Source of the DNA: Mucor racemosus | Taxonomy: Eukaryota > Mucoromycota > Mucoromycetes > Mucorales > Mucoraceae | Length of the DNA: 64,000 nucleotides | NCBI GenBank assembly: GCA_027405735.1 | Contig: JAPEHQ010000001.1 | Location: forward strand, 992,001-1,056,000 | Reading direction: 5' to 3' | In this document: in pieces, positions 22,992 to 35,184 of the stretch | Numbering within the stretch: the first letter of the stretch is position 1 | Layout: each line of letters opens with the position of its first letter | The notes under the pieces: generated by a model | Seen by the model: the letters and a program-made list of their open reading frames with translations, nothing else | Database searches by the model: none | What the model was told of the DNA's origin: nothing | Translations under genes and position numbers: made by a program

Positions 22992-25394
22992 ATGTCCTTC
23001 ACCACTTATCCTGCTGCTCTTCCCTATTTCGAAGAGCTCCACAAGGAAGCTTTGTTGAAAGATTTGATTGCTGAACTTTGTCCTATTGAAGGTGGCGATG
23101 ATGAAAAGAAGAAGATGAACAAGGATGACGTTGTAGTGGATGGTCTTGACGTGAACAATACTAGCAAGTTTATGGAAGCTTTTGATGAAGTAGCTAATCA
23201 AAAACTCACTACAAATGGTGCTTTGACCAATGCTTCATCTCGAGATGATTTGATTGATCTTTATTATGGAATTGACGCAGTTAGTCCCGATTCTAGACAT
23301 GAAATGTTCAAAGCAGCTTGGAAACAAGATCCAAAGATGACTCTTCATATTTTCTTTTATGCTCGTTCAATTCATCGTGGTAAATCTTTGAATACAGCTT
23401 TCTTTAATGCTTATTCTTGGTTATTGCTTAATCACCCTCGTTCTGCTTTGGCTAATTTGCATGTCTTGATTGACGGAACTATCCGTACCGATGCTGAACT
23501 TGAACACACTAGAAGACAAGAAAAACAAAAGGCTCAAGCTGAAGGTGATGGATGGGAAGCTGTAGAAGAAAAACATGAATTACTTACTCGTCGTGATTTC
23601 AAGACTCATGGTTGTTGGAAGGATCTTTTGGTTTTAGTAACTATTTACTGTCAAGGTGAAGTAACCGGAATAAAGCAAGGAAGTGAATATCGTGCTCTTG
23701 TATGGCCTCGTACTCCTCGTAATGAATCCTTGCGTTCTGTGGCCAATAGAGAGAGAAACAAGCGTTATAAGCTTAGACGTGATATGACTCCTGAAGAAGT
23801 TGCCAAAGATCTTGAAAATTCTGAAAAGATGAAGATGGAGCACAACAAGAAACAAGAGGCTGATGCAAAAGAGAAGCGATTACAAGAGCGTAAGAGACGT
23901 AATCAAGTTGTATCTGATCTTTTGGAAAATGATAAGACCTATAGAGCATTGCATTTTACTGTAGCTCAATTGTTTGCTAATCAACTCAAGGAAGACATGA
24001 AGCAAATGGAGAAGAATAAGCAAAACAAGCTGCAAGGTCGTCATGCATTGGCCTTTAATTTGAGTATGGCTGCTAAATGGGCTCCTTCTTTGTGCATGTC
24101 TTATGATAAACATACTTTCTTGGCTACTTCTATTGCTGAATTGCTCTTCCCTCCTCAAGAATTTCAAGAAAAGGATGAATCTCGTGTGCACTATTTGAAT
24201 AAAGTAAGAGAATTGTATCGCAAGAACTACTTGGTTCCATTGAGATCTGCTATGGATATCACTGAACACTATATGAGTGCTGGTAAATGGTCAAACGTTG
24301 ATTTCAATCATATTCCAGCTGTTTGTCTCCAACAAAATATTGGTAATTTCTTTAAGCATGCTCCTAATGCAGTTACTGATTATATGGCTCAAGTCGCAGA
24401 AGGAACCAAGAAAGTAAGTGGTGCTACTCTTGGTCCTAATGAATTGGTTTTCCGTGCTAGCCAAACTGGTTTACCTAAAAACCTCTTAAAAGTGATTAGC
24501 GATCAACCAGAACTCATGGAAAAATTCACTAGTTCTCAGGAAAACCTCGTTAATGGTCAATGGGATACTCTGATTAAATCTATTCGTGATACATCTCTGT
24601 TAGCTGCTAACAAAGATGATGAAAACAAGACTAAAAAGAAGAAGAAGATTGATCTTGGAGAATGTCTTGCTATTTGTGATGTTTCTGGTAGTATGATGTG
24701 TGGTGCTGATAAACCTGAAAATCAACCATTGTATGCGGCTGTTGGTCTTTCTTTAGTGGTTACAAATCTTGCTAAACATCCTTTCAATGGTGCGATCGTC
24801 ACGTTTACTGATGTTCCTTCTGCATTCAAAGTGGATACAAACAAGCCATTCAGTGATCAAGTCAAGAAAGTATTGAGTAGTGAAGTTGGCTTCAATACAA
24901 ATATCTGCAGAGTCTTTACTGATGTTCTTTTACCTATGGCCAAGAAGCACAATTTAGCGCCTGAGGATATGGTCAAGCGTTTGTTTATATTCACTGATAT
25001 GGAGTTCGATGCTGAAGACAACGGTATGGACAATTTCCTCACTACTCATGAATTCATCAAAAAGCAATATGAAGATGCTGGCTACAAGGTTCCTGAGCTT
25101 GTTTGGTGGAATTTGTGCTCACAAAATGTATATAAATCATCTAAAGATATGACTGTACCTGTTACCAAATCTGATACTGGTGTCTCTTTGCTTTCTGGTT
25201 TCTCGGCTTCTATGATCAAAACTTTCCTTGATGGAGATGTAGATGATCAAGATGAAGATAATAATAATGATAAAGAATCTGATCAAGAAGAAGAACAGGA
25301 GGAGGATGAGAACAATGATGATAGTACATCACTTGATTTTATCAAAAAGTCTGTATTCCATGAGAGTTTCGAGGGGATTGTTGTGGTCGATTAA
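22992..25394 (+). CDS. DUF2828 / von Willebrand A domain protein
   Basis: A single open frame of 800 residues without introns, unlike most genes here. The N-terminal two thirds match the DUF2828 style (DLIDLYYGID, MFKAAWKQDPKMTLHIFFYARSIHRGK, FKTHGCWKDLLVL, KKRRN-type basic linker). The C-terminal vWA fold has the MIDAS motif DVSGSM with Asp563, then VGFNTNICRVFTDVLLPM and RLFIFTDMEFD, and ends with a helix and an acidic tail. The family occurs in fungi, plants and some viruses; structure resembles TROVE/Ro-type RNA binding modules fused to vWA, but its role is not established. Codon use is even and biased (for example GGT, CGT), suggesting good expression, in line with the TATA box. Confidence 0.9.
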   Translation: MSFTTYPAALPYFEELHKEALLKDLIAELCPIEGGDDEKKKMNKDDVVVDGLDVNNTSKFMEAFDEVANQKLTTNGALTNASSRDDLIDLYYGIDAVSPDSRHEMFKAAWKQDPKMTLHIFFYARSIHRGKSLNTAFFNAYSWLLLNHPRSALANLHVLIDGTIRTDAELEHTRRQEKQKAQAEGDGWEAVEEKHELLTRRDFKTHGCWKDLLVLVTIYCQGEVTGIKQGSEYRALVWPRTPRNESLRSVANRERNKRYKLRRDMTPEEVAKDLENSEKMKMEHNKKQEADAKEKRLQERKRRNQVVSDLLENDKTYRALHFTVAQLFANQLKEDMKQMEKNKQNKLQGRHALAFNLSMAAKWAPSLCMSYDKHTFLATSIAELLFPPQEFQEKDESRVHYLNKVRELYRKNYLVPLRSAMDITEHYMSAGKWSNVDFNHIPAVCLQQNIGNFFKHAPNAVTDYMAQVAEGTKKVSGATLGPNELVFRASQTGLPKNLLKVISDQPELMEKFTSSQENLVNGQWDTLIKSIRDTSLLAANKDDENKTKKKKKIDLGECLAICDVSGSMMCGADKPENQPLYAAVGLSLVVTNLAKHPFNGAIVTFTDVPSAFKVDTNKPFSDQVKKVLSSEVGFNTNICRVFTDVLLPMAKKHNLAPEDMVKRLFIFTDMEFDAEDNGMDNFLTTHEFIKKQYEDAGYKVPELVWWNLCSQNVYKSSKDMTVPVTKSDTGVSLLSGFSASMIKTFLDGDVDDQDEDNNNDKESDQEEEQEEDENNDDSTSLDFIKKSVFHESFEGIVVVD

Positions 25395-25913
25395 TCATTT
25401 ATATATAAATATTCCCAAAAAAAACACAAACAAAAATTTATTATTAAACAATACCCTTTATTTCCTAATCACATGAATAAAATTTGTACTTTCTTTACAC
25501 TTATATTACTCTTTTTGTCATGCTTTCATTATTTGTGAATTTCACGAGCGTTCAATATCGAAAATTGTCTGAATTTTCAATACAGTATTTCCACTTGAAA
25601 TTCAGACATTTCAGAAAAATATTTAGACGATTTCCAATTGAATTTTGAATGATTGTAGTTATATATTGAGACAGAGTAAAAATGAAGTCTAGACAAAGCG
25701 AGAATGCAAATTCATAAAAATTGTGAGTAATTTTTGAACGAATAAAGTATTGTTTCTAGATGCTAGTTGTTTATTATGATAAATATTTAAATTGAGCGTA
25801 TGTCCAAAATAATAAAACTGAAAAAGTACAATGTCCCAAAGAGAACCTTTACTCATTAAAAGGTACAATATTACTCAAGCATTCTGTATTACTATTCAAG
25901 GACTACAAGGCTT

Positions 25914-25951
25914 CTCTCTCTCTCTCTGTCTGTCTGTCTCTATCTGTCTTT
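25914..25951. repeat. CT/CTGT microsatellite
   Basis: Alternating CT, then TCTG units (CTCTCTCTCTCTCTGTCTGT and onward) inside the Tc1-like element. Confidence 0.8.
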
Positions 25952-27185
25952 TCTCGAGTATTGTTTTTAAAGCTCTCGTGGTTACTGCGCTTCAAGGTTT
26001 GCTATTATGATGGTGTATCTACTGCTTCTACGTGATCATAATAAGGTTTTTTTTCCCTCTGCTACCTTTTGAAGAAGGTTTTTTTAAGCCTGTGGTCTTT
26101 CCTTTTGGCTTAATACTGATGTTTTTTTCAAGACTGGTGTTATTTACTCAAAATCTAAAGGTTTCCCCCCTCAAGGGCTGGTGCATTTGAAAGGTATTCT
26201 GAGGACTTGTTCTAAACTAAGCACGATTTAATTTGCATGCTTTAAGGAGCTTGTCTGGAATGCTTTATGAATCTGTAAGTGATTTCTTGCAATAACATAT
26301 TTATTTATCACTGATATATTTTTTTCATTAGAGTTAACAAATGAAGGTGTGTTGCGGTGGTGAAATTGTTGAGTTATTTTTGATTAGATTTATGTAATTG
26401 AGCGACTGAAAGTTTTTATTAAAATTAAGCTAAGATTTGACCTGTTCAATGTTATATTGCAACTGCAAAATTGAATTATTATTATATATTTTAGAACAGA
26501 TAAAGAAAAGAAAATTACGAATGTGAAATTTGGCTATTTATATTAAACTTATTTGTTATTGTTATGCTATTTTTTGTTATCTTGTTTTCATTTCATCACA
26601 AACCTCAAATACAGACTTTACACTTGAAATTTAGACGTTTTTATTATTTTTTTGAACGAAACAGAAATAAAATTTAGACAAAATAGAGACAAAAATTTGT
26701 GTGAAATGAGAATGAGATTTTAGATAAAGTCAGTGTCGATTCACACTAAAATGAATTTGATTTGAGATAAATATGTAGATTCAATCAAGCAATGTATTTC
26801 TGGATTATCATCATCTTCTTCTTTATTTAAACTCCGACCATTGGTGATGATAAAAGTTGCAACAGATGGAAACAAATGCTAGCAATTACATAAAACCAGT
26901 ACATAGTTGTAAGGTGTTTATCATATATTGACTGCTTGAATACCCGGTAAATACCGATTGATGTATGAAAACCTCATATTGTACATTGCCTCCACACGTA
27001 AAGACAGCTTTTTATCCTCCCCCCTTTTTTTTTTACTTATTTTCTACATCCCATCATCTGCAACAATCGATAATATACAGATCCTTAATTTTGAATAAAA
27101 TTTAAGTAGTAAAGACAAGCAGAAAGTCAGGTATAAATTATAAAGTCTTTGAAAGGTAATTTATTTTTTACAATCATTATTGACT

Positions 27186-27430
27186 TAGGGGAGAGACCGC
27201 AGCCGACATGCAAAGATTGCAAAGAAATTGGCCACTACAGCAAGAAATACTACAAACGTAGACTTTATAAAGAAGACAAAGCAGATGACGGTGGGTACAA
27301 CATAAAGTAAATTATAGATTTTCTAATTATTTTGACAGTTGGCACAAGTAAGAAGCGACAAAGTTCAGCGATCAAGAATACCGTAATAAACATGGTTTTT
27401 TCCTTTGGGAGATCTAGATCATTACAGGTA
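27186..27430 (+). pseudogene. Zinc-knuckle-like exon fragment
   Basis: The + strand encodes GERPQPTCKDCKEIGHYSKK with YYKRR next: a CX2CX4HX4 zinc knuckle in which the last Cys appears to be Tyr. A GT-AG-like gap (about 27290-27338) leads to VGTSKKRQSSAIKNTVIN and a further GGTAAG donor at 27427. No start, stop or larger gene is visible, so this looks like a captured or eroded piece inside the Tc1-like element. Confidence 0.4.
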
Positions 27431-27612
27431 AGTTATAGATATTATTACTGTTCAACTGAAGACTAATTTCATTTTTTCCAAATCTCCTTTCTCACTTTAT
27501 CTAAATTTTATTTTCATTTCATCTAAACTTTATCCTCACTATATCCCAATTTTATTCTTATTTCATCCAAAATTTTACTTATTTCATCTGAATTTGAAGT
27601 AGAAATACTGTA

Positions 27613-28785
27613 AATAGAGCATACATTAAAAAATTTAAAGACCGACCATGTCCCGATGGTTGGTCGTACTTTCTTTCGAAATTTGATAAAATTAATATTT
27701 CTCGACAAAGAAGTATGTTAAAAACACAAACAATAGCTCAAATTGTTGGTATTTACTTGAAAAAGATTGAATTCATCTTGTATTCAAAAAATTTGGCAAA
27801 AATCTTGATTTATCGCTCGAAACCCATTTTTTAGTTTTTTGAAAATAAAGATAAAATTTTGTAGTGAATAAGGCCTGAAACGTAAACCATTGAATTTTTA
27901 ATTAAAGCAATTATATAAAACATTAAATGCAAAAAGACTTGTTTACTATAAAATTTGGTTAAAGTTTAAAAACATTCTGCGATTGTCAAATCGGCGATTT
28001 TTTCTCTATTTGGGAAAATGAAATTCGGCTGCCGGATTTGGATTTTTTTTTTTTTGGAATGAGGACCATTTTGTAAAGAATTGTTTCTCATGATAGAAGG
28101 ATAATAAAATCAAAATTTAAATTTTAAATACAGTTTAAAACATATGAGGTATAAGAGTAAATTTTTATTACTAGAATTGCATGAATATTATTTGAATAAA
28201 ATGCTTGTAGTATTCGGTTTTAGATGTTTTTCATGTTGTCAATTTGGTTGCAAATTCTGTTGGCAATTACTGATATGTTACTTTAATCTTTTGAGAACAA
28301 TTCGCTTTCAAGGAAAAAAATATGAAACGATAACCGTGCTTTAATTCCAGATCATCACCGTCAACATCAGATAGTTAAATGCAATTCAGGTACGCTGAAA
28401 AGTAACATGTGTTTGAAGTATAATTTTCCTGGAGCGAGAAAAATCAAAATATCAAATGAAAAGTTATTAAATGTGTTCTAATAGAATACACTATCAAGAA
28501 ATAGAAAAGAAACGCATACGCCTACATACGCAATAAAGATACTCTATTTTTTTCTTTGTTTAGTTCGGAAAATATATATGCACTAATTCGTTTAGATGTT
28601 TGACGATGCCATTTTTAGATTTGGGAATTGTACCTTTTTCTGAAACACTTGACTGTACATTATGACACTTGACTGTACATTATGACATTTGTTGTGCAAA
28701 CTGAAAAGCTTTGTAACATGACAAAATCCAAATAAAAACAAATAAATAGACGTGTGGCAAAGCAAATACTTTTGCTTCTTTTTCT

Positions 28786-28830
<45 letters not shown>

Positions 28831-29831
28831 TGGTATCATAATTTCTAAACGCCAGCATAACATAGAATGTCAATTTATAATTATAGAACATGCGATATTT
28901 CGGTAAACGAAGAGAACAGAAGCGAAATCAGTGCAATAGCTCCAATAGGAAATTTTTCCGTGCACAAACCAGTTTTTTATCGATTGTTGATGATTCCCTT
29001 CCTTTTTTTTTTTTTTTTTCTTTTTTTTGTAGATACAATGCTTATCTGAAACCAAGATGATATGATTAAACGATGTGCTATCTTTATATGCATATATATT
29101 TCTCGGAATTTGTATAAAGTGTAAAAGCGCGCCATATATAAAAACTGAAAATATAGCTCAGTATCAACATTGCATGGAATATTCTATAAAGTATAACGCA
29201 ATTACAATCCACATTCAATTGCCAATAGTATAAACTTGGATTGTTGTAATACCCGACACTATTTTATTAATGCTAATATAATATTTAAGGGGGGGGGGGG
29301 GCGTTTAAACAAATTGTGCAATGCTACCTCAGAAAATGAACCACTCATAACATCTTGTCAAATCAATGGCGCTGATTCAATTAGAAACGAGAAATTTGAT
29401 GGAATGATAATGTTACAACGTGCTATCCACTAATTGCCAAGAACTAAATCTTGCATTCTGTTGCGAACTATTAGCTGATAATAATTATACCGAAAGAAAG
29501 GTATACTGTTACACCTACAATTAAAACAAAATGGGTTTTTTTGTGGTTTTTTTTATTTTTATTGATTGTATAAGGGCATATAATATAGTAAGATTTTTAT
29601 GATTGGGATTCTTTTTTCTTTTTACATTTTTTTTTCAAAAAAGAAAAAGGAAAAAAAAAGAGGGAAAGGGTCTTTTAGGCATAATTACACAAAGAAAATG
29701 AGTGAAAAAAAGAAAGAAAGAGAAAGAGAGTGGTAAAAAATTATACAATTAAGAGATATTAAAATATAAAAAAGAGATGGGGAAGAAGAAATTAAAAGAG
29801 ATTGCAAGTATATATAAAATGTTGTACACAA
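27613..29831. other. Intergenic, homopolymer-rich
   Basis: No gene is supported. It holds a T35 tract at about 28789-28823, a T18 tract near 29002, a G13 run at 29289-29301 and the purine-rich 3' flank of the FYR gene (29630-29730). The tandem 20-bp unit GACACTTGACTGTACATTAT occurs twice at 28643-28684. Confidence 0.55.
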
Positions 29832-31894
29832 TCAAGCGCCTTCACTTTTCACTGTACTTGGAGAAGAAGACGCATTTTCGTCAATTGATTCTAGCTGTTT
29901 ATCGTGGTTTGTGATTGATCCAGTTGAGGAAGATGAGCTCAACCTTGTATTTGTACGTCTAACAGATTTGCCCTTATTGTTGCTCATTGCTTCAAAGTTT
30001 TGCCAAATATAGTTCTTACATTTATCAGCATCAGGTAAATCTTGGATCATTTTGGCAATAGTATTTTTACGAAGACCAAAAAAGTCAGGACCAACAGGAT
30101 TATGACCATAATCCATATTACGAATTGCAAATGCTCTCCTCACAGCAATTGTCCAAACAGTAGTTGGAGTAGGGCCTCTCCAACATTCAGAGGGGTTATC
30201 ATCAGCATTTAATTGAAACTATATTTGATTCAATGTTAGTAAGAAATCAAGGTAATTGCTATCATATATATATAGTGCTTACAATGGGTTCATCTCCACC
30301 ATCTAAAATTTCACAAGTGTATTGAGTATCACTATGAGGATCTACCATACTTCTATACCATCTAAGAAACTTTAGTTAGTTTTTAGATTCATTAAAACAA
30401 TGGTTACATTACTTTTTAACTCTATATCCAACAGGATAAATATATCTTTGATTATGAAAAGCTGCTTTATCCCAAACAACAGTTCCTAAACTAAGAACTG
30501 TCCAGGAATCAACTTCAGCAGGAAGAATATAAGCACCATCTTTTGCTCTTTCTACTTCGACAAAAGGTCGAATGTCATTAGCATTCGGTGGCTTTGTATC
30601 TCTTTTCTTTCTTCTTGATTGATGGTAATATGTATCTGTTGTAGGATTTAAGCGAGTAGTAGTCATAGCACTACTACTAATACTACTACTACTGTTACTA
30701 GTAGTAATAAAAGAAGAAGGCTTTGTTGAAGAAGGTGAGTGCCGATGCATATTATGATGATTGCTCACTAATTTCGTATTATTATTGTGGAGATGTTGCT
30801 GTTGAGAAGGCGAAGAAGAAGAAGGAGAAAGGTGCTGTTGTTGATGTTGATGTTGATGAAGCGGAGGAGATAATTTTCTTCTTTTAATGGTTTCTTGATC
30901 ATAACTGCTTGAATCATATCGACAACCTGGCCAATTTGGATCTAATGCAGAAGGATACATTGAATGATGAGCTTCTTCTTTTTGCATTTCTCTAGGAAGA
31001 AGAGATGATGATGAGGTAGAATTAAATGATGGCAAACGATGGGTATCATCTCTTTGTGTAGGAAATTGCAACACATTTAGTTGGCGATGAGAAGGAGGTG
31101 AAGTCGATTGATGATGATGATGACGATTTTGCTGTTGAATTGTAGGCGAAGTATTATGATGATGCGCAGTTGGAGGAGAAGAAGAAGAAGAAGAAGTAGT
31201 AGTATTATTATTATTAGTAGTAGAATATTCATTACTATTCCAAATAGAACGCATAGGAGGAAGATAATGTTGATTTTCGTTATTATGTTGTATAGCATGA
31301 CGTATAATAGGATGGAGTTGTATAAGTACTTCAACATAGCAATCGTATGGACCTTCTTTGTCAGATTCTGTTAATTTGCCTGTCACTTGAGCACTATTAT
31401 GATCATCATTCAAAATACTATTCAAAGTGCCATGGCCTTCCCAAATGATATTTGATCGAGAATCATGAAGAGGAGACCAATTTTCAACTGTAATACTTTC
31501 TTCGAAATTTGCACTGTAAATAGCCGTGTTACTATTCATCAACTGATCTGGGCTAGTAATAAATAAATAATTAGATACAAAAGTATGTCTATTTTGCAGT
31601 AGATATGGTTACCATGATGAGCAAACAGATGTAAGGCATTTCTTTAATGGGATGCTGACCCATTTTCTATCTTTCAAATCATCTAATTTGATATCAAATG
31701 TACATAAACAATGTGTATCGGATCCTTTAAATGTATAAAAGATTTTAACTTGAAAAAAAAAAGGGTTAAAATCATATTATTGAAACACGTAAACAACAAT
31801 AACAATTGCTATTACCTTTGCCTGTTAATTTTTTATCTATTGCAATTTCTTTTGGCTGTAAAATCTGATTGATTGACATTGATTGATGGCTCAT
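29832..31894 (-). CDS. FYRN/FYRC-domain chromatin-type protein
   Basis: Five exons (31894-31816, 31748-31613, 31552-30413, 30361-30283, 30218-29832) encode 606 residues. The N-terminal 170 residues form an unassigned conserved-looking region (KIFYTFKGSDTHCLCTFDIK ... NIIWEGHGTLNSI). The middle, about 180-400, is low-complexity His/Gln/Ser/Asn. FYRN lies around residues 425-460 (NQRYIYPVGYRVKKWYRSM, split by intron 3) and FYRC around 462-540 (YTCEILDGGDEPIF, CWRGPTPTTVWTIAVRRA, NPVGPDFFGLRKNTIAKMI). FYR domains occur in MLL/TRX and TBRG1 proteins and mark nuclear chromatin factors. No SET or JmjC domain is present. The four introns are 48-67 bases, all GT-AG. Confidence 0.88.
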
Positions 31895-32231
31895 ATTTGT
31901 ATTTTTGTAACTTTGCGAGGTGGGTTTTGTATTAATGTTCAATATTGGCGTGAGAAATAAAAATTTACAAGATGAACAGCATAATCTAGATACTAAATAT
32001 ATAGATTTGTGATTTTTTATATATAAATTATATATATAAAATATGTGCTTTAATTGCTGTTTTTATTGTCGCGGTTCCTTGATTTTTTTTTTTTTTTTTT
32101 TATGGATGTTTATTCTTAGTAACAGGTTAGTTTTTGAATATAATATTATAAAAAAAAAAGTGATTGAAAAAGGGAAGAAAAGGGAAAAATGGGAACAAAA
32201 GAAATCTGATGGTAGATAATAAGAAAATATA

Positions 32232-32273
<42 letters not shown>

Positions 32274-33553
32274 AAAAAACCACAAAATTAGGACCCAATT
32301 AATGTACCCGAAACAACGACCAACAAGCGGGATTTATGTTTGAAATGTGGAAGGGCCAAAAATGGGTATACATTGGGATACATTGAGTGAGAATATGATA
32401 CATGTGTTGATTTAGTTTTTTAATTTATAGATTATTGCTCATAAATTAGATCCAAAAAGTTGCTGTTTTCAACTAGAGAAAGCAAAATTAATCTTTTTTC
32501 CATTCATCCTATCAGGGACAAAATTGAAATTAAAATATTTTTTTTTTAATTATTCTAGAACAATAGGGATGCACTATGTGATGAGTATTTCATGAATTAA
32601 ATCATATTTAAAATAATAAAAACTTGGCAAGCATTGTTGTGTATGAAATATGCTTGCTGTTAATATGCTATCACAATGATCAATGTTCCAAGAGTATATT
32701 ACTACATTGACATTGCTGCAGATTTGATTGGGTACAACTTGCATGTCTTTTTTGACTTTCTCTTTTCCGAAATCATCTAAAATCTACATTATTCTTAAAT
32801 ACTATTTCGTCCTTCTATTTGTCTAATTGGACCAATGTTCTTTCAAAGATGTTTATTAGAAGCAAAAAGGATTTAGATATTATAGCCAATTATAAACTCC
32901 TACATAAATGTGTTTAATACCGCGGGGGAGTCAAGTTTTTCCGTTAGAACAAGTTAAATGAAAGGATGAGCACGTCATTTAAGAAATTTTCCATAATGAA
33001 CTTTTTCCAAGTTGTATGTGTAACTCAATGTTTGACAGTGTATTGTATTGTGAATTTAGTGTAACATTGAATTGTATATTATATTCCCATTCTACGGGCT
33101 AAATTAAAGCTTAAAAAACACTTACCACGATTTAGGAATTGTACAAATTAATTGCACACACACTGATTTCGTCGGGTTAACATTTACTTTTATATATAGC
33201 TTTCTTGTTCTACGTTCTTTTAAACTCTGCATAATCTCTATCATTGGCTTAATCATGGAATCATTTGTTTCTTTTCGGTCAACACTATCTTGAAAGGCCG
33301 ATAAAAAACGGCCGTGTTCTGCAGATGAAGTGTCAATTGCAATTTACATGTAACCAAATAAATATATTTTCTGAGTTTTCATATTAAAAAAAAAGAAAAA
33401 ATACATAATCTATGAATACCAGTGATCGAACGTTGAATAAATCTTTTGGGTCAACTCTATTCCAACAAACGAAATATGGAAATGAAATCCTGAATCAACA
33501 GATTTAATTGTCTGATAAGCCAAAAACAATTTGTCTCAATAGTAAAAAAGAAT

Positions 33554-33586
<33 letters not shown>

Positions 33587-34137
33587 TTAAAAAAAACTAG
33601 ATCTTGAAATCATGGAGTTTCGGTCAAGACCGAATCTAGAACATAAAAAAAAAAACGAAAAACAAAAATCAATCAATTAATCAATTGTAAATTTGGTAAC
33701 ATGGAAAATGCAAATGAACTTGATAGAACGTTTTAACTTATTAATAAATGGTTGGAAAAAGTTTAATACAAAATTGTTTATATTTATCTTATAAACGGTT
33801 TTTGATACGAATATCACACATCATGTGTCAAATATGCAGATATTTCTGTTTTAGAAGCAAATGTTAGTTTAATCGTACCATCGTCAATGGAAAGAAACAC
33901 ATAAATGCAGTAAAAGAAAACTGAAACTCAGGTGTAATTTGTTGATCTGGATATTTATGATTAATCTCCGCTTATCTCCGATTCATCTCCATCATGTATA
34001 AAATCTCAGGGACAAACAATGTTTCGATTTACCAATAAGTTTCCTTCAATAAAAAAAAAGCCCGAGTTTGCTGAGTCATCCAATTTATTTGTTTTTTTAT
34101 TCTTTTTTTCACAATGGCATGCCATTTCCTTGAAAAA
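31895..34137. other. Intergenic, no gene seen
   Basis: It holds long homopolymers (T20 at about 32082, A37 at about 32234-32270, A24 at about 33556-33580) and no coding signal that I can support. Part must be the promoter of the FYR gene. Confidence 0.55.
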
Positions 34138-35184
34138 TTATAACTCTGACCCTAAAATCTGCTGTTGATGCTGATGCCAACATCGTTCTTTGGCCTCAAA
34201 GCAAGCATTCTCCCATCTCACTTTCTCTTCCCAAACTTGTCTTAATTTACTATAAGCTAATCCACATAAAGTTTCATAATGGTCAGTTATTTCTTCTAAT
34301 GTGGCTTCTAATTTCGAATTTAAAAGCTTCTCTTGTTCCAGCTCTTGTTGTACTAGCATTAGAGTTTCTTCTCCTTGTGCCGTTTCAGCGTTATAAGGCA
34401 TAGTTTGAACTTGAATATGTCTTGTTTTCGATTTCCTCTTTTGATTTCCTTCTTCTTGCTGTTGGTGGTTATTTACCATTGAGAATACAACTTCTAGTGC
34501 CGTAGTATGCTCCTGAGCAACACTTTTTGATATCAAATCACTAGGCTTTTGCAATTGTGATTCCTTGTAATAATTGAGTCGTTGTTTCAATCCCTTTTCA
34601 ATGATATCATCCTCTGCTTCTGATGATGATGTTGTTGATTGAGTTCTCGGTAAAACGTTCAATATTTCTTCTTCATCTTCTTCTTGTTCTTCTTCGAGTT
34701 GTTCTTGTGGTTGTAAAGAGGGTCGCACAATGCCACCTCCTTTTGATAGCAATGGTGCGGGTACTAGCATGTTTGGGGTATTATTTATACCACCGACATT
34801 GCATTTAGGGAGAATCGCACCTTTCCTCATGGGTAATATAGGATGAGACGATGATGGTGATGATTTACTATTCTTTGGCTTAAAATTAAATGGATTTGCA
34901 ATAATTTCAATATAATTTTTGCGTTGCTTTTCATTAGTGGTTGTGTTCGTGGATTTTCTTTTTCTGAAAAATAATGCAGATGATCTCTTGGGTGCATCTT
35001 TTTGGAACTCCTCGGGACATGTTGTATTCAAAAATTCAACCAGTGCTTGAGTACCTGTCTTTCGTTTTCGTGGTTGCTGTTGATTCCAATCATTTGACAC
35101 ATCTTTCTCTTCGTCTGTATGATAATCTTCTTCTTCAAATGTGATTCTTGCATCTTTAGGCTCAAATGAAGATTTGATGGCCAT
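34138..35184 (-). CDS. Unknown protein with C-terminal coiled coil
   Basis: A single exon of 348 residues. Visible parts: acidic N terminus; a basic RKRKTGTQALVEFLNTT patch (residues about 39-56) that could hold a nuclear signal and a short ALVEFL helix motif; RKRK and KQRK basic clusters; a Ser/Pro-rich middle; an acidic EEEQEEDEEE run (about 167-177); and a predicted coiled coil from about 275 to 340 (LMLVQQELEQEKLLNSKLEA ... WEEKVRWENACFEAK). I do not recognise a family. The ALVEFLNTTCPEEF motif is reminiscent of small hydrophobic motifs in Mucoromycota-specific proteins, but that is only an impression. Confidence 0.7.
   Translation of the reverse strand: MAIKSSFEPKDARITFEEEDYHTDEEKDVSNDWNQQQPRKRKTGTQALVEFLNTTCPEEFQKDAPKRSSALFFRKRKSTNTTTNEKQRKNYIEIIANPFNFKPKNSKSSPSSSHPILPMRKGAILPKCNVGGINNTPNMLVPAPLLSKGGGIVRPSLQPQEQLEEEQEEDEEEILNVLPRTQSTTSSSEAEDDIIEKGLKQRLNYYKESQLQKPSDLISKSVAQEHTTALEVVFSMVNNHQQQEEGNQKRKSKTRHIQVQTMPYNAETAQGEETLMLVQQELEQEKLLNSKLEATLEEITDHYETLCGLAYSKLRQVWEEKVRWENACFEAKERCWHQHQQQILGSEL

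Larger units (their letters stand above)
25581..27612 (+). mobile_element. Tc1/mariner-like element with TA-flanked inverted ends
   Basis: The left end reads TACAGTATTTCCACTTGAAA (25581-25600) and the right end, reverse-complemented, TACAGTATTTCTACTTCAAA (27612-27593); the match continues through TTCAGA, about 24 of 26 bases. CAGT ends flanked by TA are typical of Tc1/mariner. No transposase frame is visible in the 2 kb. A second, related left end (TACAGACTTTACACTTGAAA) occurs at 26610, so a shorter element may be nested or the ends may belong to different insertions. Confidence 0.6.

Noticed and set aside
23634..24269. Antisense frames over the vWA gene
   Set aside because: Shadow frames of a strongly biased coding sequence.
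31077..31374. Ile/Leu- or Arg/Ser-rich frames inside the FYR gene
   Set aside because: By-products of trinucleotide runs encoding Asn, Ser and His in the real frame.
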